Shown here in pieces: positions 61,358 to 64,000 of a stretch of 64,000 nucleotides of DNA (position 1 is the first letter of the stretch; the number at the start of each line of letters is the position of its first letter). The translations under genes and the position numbers were made by a program. The DNA is from Bacteroides sp. AN502(2024) (GTDB lineage Bacteria > Bacteroidota > Bacteroidia > Bacteroidales > Bacteroidaceae). Location of the stretch: positions 806,001-870,000 of the forward strand of contig NZ_JBGFSP010000003.1 of NCBI RefSeq assembly GCF_041227145.1. The letters run 5' to 3'. The notes under the pieces were generated by a model. The model searched no databases. It saw only the letters and a list, made by a program, of their open reading frames with translations, and was not told where the DNA came from.

Positions 61358-62419
61358 ATGAGTAAACAAGAAGTTATTCTCTGCGAAAGCTTGGAAACAA
61401 GCCTCGGTCGTGCCATTGAATCATGCCCACATGACAAATTATTCGTCCTCACAGATGAGCATACCCAGCGTCTTTGCCTTCCTTCCTTAAAAGCATCGGG
61501 CTTACTGAAAGATGCCATAGAAATCTGCATCGGAGCTGAAGATATGCACAAAACTCTAGAGACGCTTGCCTCCGTCTGGATGGTATTAAGCAGACAAGGA
61601 GCGACCCGGCACTCTTTGCTTATCAATCTCGGAGGAGGAATGGTGACGGATCTCGGAGGTTTTGCTGCAGCTACATTCAAACGTGGTATTTCTTATATTA
61701 ATATACCGACTACTCTGCTGGCTATGGTAGATGCATCAGTAGGTGGTAAAACAGGAATCAACTTCAACGGACTGAAAAATGAAATCGGCGCCTTTGCGCC
61801 AGCAAGCAGTGTATTGATTGAAACTGAATTTTTACGTACACTGGATGCACACAATTTTTTCTCCGGATATGCTGAAATGCTAAAGCATGGTTTAATTAGC
61901 CATACGGCACATTGGGTGAAATTACTCCATTTCAACACTTCCAATATTGACTATGCAGCTCTCAAACAATTGGTAGGTCAATCGGTGGAGGTGAAAAAAG
62001 ATATTGTAGGCCAGGATCCCTTTGAACATGGAATCCGCAAAGCATTAAACCTCGGACACACTGTAGGACATGCATTTGAAAGCATGGCATTGGCAGAAAC
62101 CCGTCCGATATTGCATGGATATGCGGTAGCTTGGGGAATCGTATGCGAACTATATCTTTCCCATCTTAAAGCAGGTTTCCCGAAAGAGAAAATGCAACAA
62201 ACGATCCAATTTATCAAAGACAATTATGGTGTATTTACTTTCGATTGCAAGAAGTATGACCAACTATATGCATTAATGATGCATGACAAAAAGAATACTT
62301 CAGGTACAATCAATTTCACTTTATTGAAAGACATCGGAGATATTTGCATCAATCAAACAGCTGATAAGAATACCATCTTCGAGATGCTCGATTTCTATCG
62401 CGAATGTATGGGAATTTAA
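61358..62419 (+). CDS. aroB: 3-dehydroquinate synthase
   Basis: A 353-residue cytosolic enzyme of the shikimate pathway that turns DAHP into 3-dehydroquinate using NAD and a divalent metal. Seen: LINLGGGMVTDLGGFAAATF (NAD-binding), INIPTTLLAMVDASVGGKTG, NEIGAFAPASSVLIE, the metal-ligand regions SGYAEMLKHGLI and LNLGHTVGHAFE, and HGYAVAWGI. The length fits the family. It stands alone, with no other aro genes adjacent. Confidence 0.95.
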   Translation: MSKQEVILCESLETSLGRAIESCPHDKLFVLTDEHTQRLCLPSLKASGLLKDAIEICIGAEDMHKTLETLASVWMVLSRQGATRHSLLINLGGGMVTDLGGFAAATFKRGISYINIPTTLLAMVDASVGGKTGINFNGLKNEIGAFAPASSVLIETEFLRTLDAHNFFSGYAEMLKHGLISHTAHWVKLLHFNTSNIDYAALKQLVGQSVEVKKDIVGQDPFEHGIRKALNLGHTVGHAFESMALAETRPILHGYAVAWGIVCELYLSHLKAGFPKEKMQQTIQFIKDNYGVFTFDCKKYDQLYALMMHDKKNTSGTINFTLLKDIGDICINQTADKNTIFEMLDFYRECMGI

Positions 62420-62487
62420 TCCATCCGATATCAGATATATCGCAAAATTAAAAATTATTGCCTATTGTGAAGCAATTGTCCTCGCTA

Positions 62488-63354
62488 TTATTCAAAGCTA
62501 CTTATTCGATACTGTGAAAGCGACATTCCTGTATGCTTTCTAAAAAAACGTCCAAGCGACGATTGATTCGCAAAATTCGTTCTAATTGCTATTTCCTGAA
62601 TATTCAGACTTGTATTTTTCAATAAAGCCTTGATTTCTAATATAATGTACTCAACAATCCAATCTTTGGCAGATTTTCCACTTGTTTCCTTGATTACCAT
62701 AGTCAGGTATTTGGAAGTAATACACAGTTTGTCTGCATAAAAAGCAACATCCTTATTTTCCTTAAAATGCTTCATGATAAGCCTAAAGAATTTATTAGCC
62801 AACTCTTCCTTACGGGTATCCCCGCGGACAGTCATCAAGCTCGATTCCTCTTGATAAGTATTGAACAGTCCCAAATACAGATACCTCAACAAATGAATAA
62901 TCAGCTCCCGCCTATATATATCTTGAGAAGTAACTTTATCTTTTATCATACCTAGATAATTATACATCCGTGGAATGTCGCATTCCGATTGCGGATACCA
63001 ATAATGACTCCGCATATAGAAAAAGAAATGCGGCGAAAATCTAGGCACGCCACTTAACACATCACTAAACAGTGAAGTAGATATTGCCATTGTAATGGTC
63101 GAAAAATCTTCACTTGGCTCACTAAATGAGACAAAATGTCCGGGTAATAATATAATCAATTCCTCCGGTTGTGTCCAGTGTACATCCTCATGCACTGTGA
63201 TCTTAGCCGTTCCACTTAAGCAATATATAATCAACGCTGATTGATTATTAGAAGGATAAGAAGTCAGAGGGAGATATTTCAGATTTTGATAGAATTTAAA
63301 ATCGTCACCCAAGACGTATATCTCTAACGTCTCTCTATTTCTAATGTCTAACAT
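62488..63354 (-). CDS. AraC-family transcriptional regulator
   Basis: A 288-residue regulator. The N-terminal half is a cupin-like sensor (IIYCLSGTAKITVHEDVHWT, LIILLPGHFVSFSEPSED). The C-terminal about 100 residues are an AraC double helix-turn-helix: FYADKLCITSKYLTMVIKET and IQEIAIRTNFANQSSLGRFF followed by RKHTGMSLSQYR. Targets are unknown. Its -7 element TACATTTG (63393-63386, minus) lies 31 bp upstream of the start. Confidence 0.9.
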   Translation of the reverse strand: MLDIRNRETLEIYVLGDDFKFYQNLKYLPLTSYPSNNQSALIIYCLSGTAKITVHEDVHWTQPEELIILLPGHFVSFSEPSEDFSTITMAISTSLFSDVLSGVPRFSPHFFFYMRSHYWYPQSECDIPRMYNYLGMIKDKVTSQDIYRRELIIHLLRYLYLGLFNTYQEESSLMTVRGDTRKEELANKFFRLIMKHFKENKDVAFYADKLCITSKYLTMVIKETSGKSAKDWIVEYIILEIKALLKNTSLNIQEIAIRTNFANQSSLGRFFRKHTGMSLSQYRISSFE

Positions 63355-63660
63355 TTAACACCTTTCTAAACTAAGTCTTTTTTTACAAATGTATAACTTC
63401 CTGAATTACTACACACCCCATATGGAAATATAGTATCACACTAAGGAAATCAAAATCTTTTTATTCACATTAATTCATAAACAAACTAACAGAGAGTTAG
63501 TTCATCTGTCATTCTCCTATTTTAGTTTTATTATAGACTCCCCAGCTTTTTTATAATGCTTTTAATACAAAGAATCAGAATCATATCCATAAATCATATT
63601 AGAAAATTCAACGGATTATTTGCTATTTAAAAATTAATGAGTACCTTTGCATCCGCAATT
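63355..63660. other. Intergenic region upstream of tRNA-Pro
   Basis: An A/T-rich stretch without an open frame. It holds the promoter of the AraC gene at its left end, a short dyad AACTAAC-AGAGA-GTTAGTT (63484-63502) that could be an operator, and the tRNA promoter at its right end. Confidence 0.6.
63619..63649 (+). promoter_or_regulatory. Consensus promoter for tRNA-Pro
   Basis: -33 TTTG (63619-63622), a 19-bp spacer and -7 TACCTTTG (63642-63649), all matching the Bacteroides consensus, end 11 bp before the tRNA. Confidence 0.8.
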
Positions 63661-63735
63661 CGGGGTGTAGCTCAGCCCGGTTAGAGTACGCGTCTGGGGG
63701 GCGTGTGGTCGCTGGTTCGAATCCAGTCACCCCGA
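63661..63735 (+). tRNA. tRNA-Pro (anticodon GGG)
   Basis: A 75-base cloverleaf: acceptor CGGGGTG pairs with CACCCCG (63728-63734), discriminator A, D arm GCTC-GAGT, anticodon loop CTGGGGG giving GGG, and T arm GCTGG-TTCGAAT-CCAGT. The CCA end is not encoded. A tyrosine-integrase gene begins 126 bp downstream, so the 3' half of the tRNA is a likely attachment site. Confidence 0.95.
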
Positions 63736-63746
63736 CTGAAAGAAAG

Positions 63747-63780
63747 GCATTGATAATCTGACGATTATCGATGCTTTTTT
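63747..63780 (+). terminator. Rho-independent terminator after tRNA-Pro
   Basis: GCATTGATAATC (63747-63758) pairs with GATTATCGATGC (63763-63774), one G-T pair, TGAC loop, followed by TTTTTT. Confidence 0.85.
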
Positions 63781-63808
63781 GCTTTATTGGCTGTTTCTTA
63801 AATCTTGC

Positions 63809-63853
63809 GGTTGACGCTATGGTTGACGCGAAAAGTCAACCAAGAAGTCAACC
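63809..63853. repeat. Symmetric GGTTGAC/GTCAACC array before the integrase gene
   Basis: GGTTGAC at 63809 and 63821 and its complement GTCAACC at 63835 and 63847 are arranged as two direct copies 12 bp apart facing two inverted copies 12 bp apart, with a 7-bp centre. The array ends 8 bp before the integrase ATG and looks like a binding site for a dimeric or tetrameric protein. Confidence 0.75.
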
Positions 63854-63861
63854 AAAATTTT

Positions 63862-64000
63862 ATGAAAGCATCAGTTTCTGTAATCTGCTACAAGCATAAA
63901 GTGCTTGCAAATGGTGAATCACCACTAATGTTAAGAATAGCAAAAGATGGCAAACGTATCATGAGAAGTTTAGGATTATCCGTAAATCCTATCTATTGGG
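63862..64000 (+). CDS. Tyrosine-recombinase integrase, N-terminal part (partial)
   Basis: Only the first 46 codons are inside the window: MKASVSVICYKHKVLANGES followed by PLMLRIAKDGKRIMRSLG. This matches the N-terminal arm-type DNA-binding domain of Bacteroides integrases of mobile elements. The catalytic domain would lie beyond the right edge. Its place just after tRNA-Pro implies an integrative element inserted at that tRNA. The start is an ATG after an A/T-rich stretch without a clear ribosome-binding site. Confidence 0.75.
   Translation, partial: MKASVSVICYKHKVLANGESPLMLRIAKDGKRIMRSLGLSVNPIYW

Noticed and set aside
61279..61680. A 134-codon N-terminal extension of the small membrane protein
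   Set aside because: It lies antisense to aroB, and a Met with a normal membrane-protein start and a promoter is present at 61278.

Overview
The window is chromosomal DNA of a gut Bacteroides, most likely of the B. thetaiotaomicron/ovatus group. The evidence is the paired SusC/SusD genes, many exported polysaccharide-degrading enzymes with signal peptides or lipoboxes, and promoters with the Bacteroides -7 element TAnnTTTG, several with TTTG 18-19 bp upstream. The species call is an inference; no search could be run.

Positions 1-31296 are a large polysaccharide utilization locus (PUL) for rhamnogalacturonan-I (RG-I) pectin. One leftward operon (10454 to 1) carries a SASA esterase-GH105 fusion, a PL1-type pectate lyase, a multi-FAS1 lipoprotein, SusC and a SusD that runs off the left edge. 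Beyond it lie GH28 (-), GH2 (+), PL11 (-), GH105 (+), a tandem CE12 (+), an SGNH hydrolase (-), GH43 (-), and a rightward operon GH2-CE12-GH28-GH106. Together they would deacetylate RG-I (CE12, SASA), cut its backbone (PL11, PL1), remove unsaturated ends (two GH105), galacturonic acid (two GH28) and rhamnose (GH106), and trim side chains (GH2, GH43). No hybrid two-component regulator lies in the window. The three divergent promoter regions share a TACAATATTC motif that may be its binding site.

An IS3-family element (about 31290-32768) has landed in the last codons of the GH106 gene and supplies its new stop codon. It is followed by an array of 22-bp repeats related to a second array at 20562-20688; both lie between convergent genes.

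Positions 33041-40495 are housekeeping genes: a MalY/PatB-type PLP enzyme, a HAD phosphatase, a Pif1-like helicase with TPR tail, an AsmA-family protein and a YciO/Sua5 protein. An IS1182-type element (about 40583-42165) follows.

Positions 42413-52626 are a second PUL, read leftward: SusC with an STN signalling domain, SusD, a GH18-like protein without catalytic acids, a DUF1735/LamG lipoprotein, an EndoF1/EndoH-like GH18 endo-beta-N-acetylglucosaminidase and a BACON/leucine-rich lipoprotein. The likely target is N-glycans of glycoproteins. It has no exo-glycosidase and no sigma/anti-sigma pair nearby.

Positions 52759-63354 return to core genes: a RecD-like helicase, a three-gene overlapping cluster (pilin-like unknown, DUF3822, RsmD), cardiolipin synthase, a TonB-receptor-like barrel protein, a small membrane protein, AroB and an AraC regulator. 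At the right edge tRNA-Pro(GGG), with a strong promoter, is followed by the start of a tyrosine integrase gene, so an integrative element probably begins there. An unusual symmetric repeat array lies just upstream of the integrase start.
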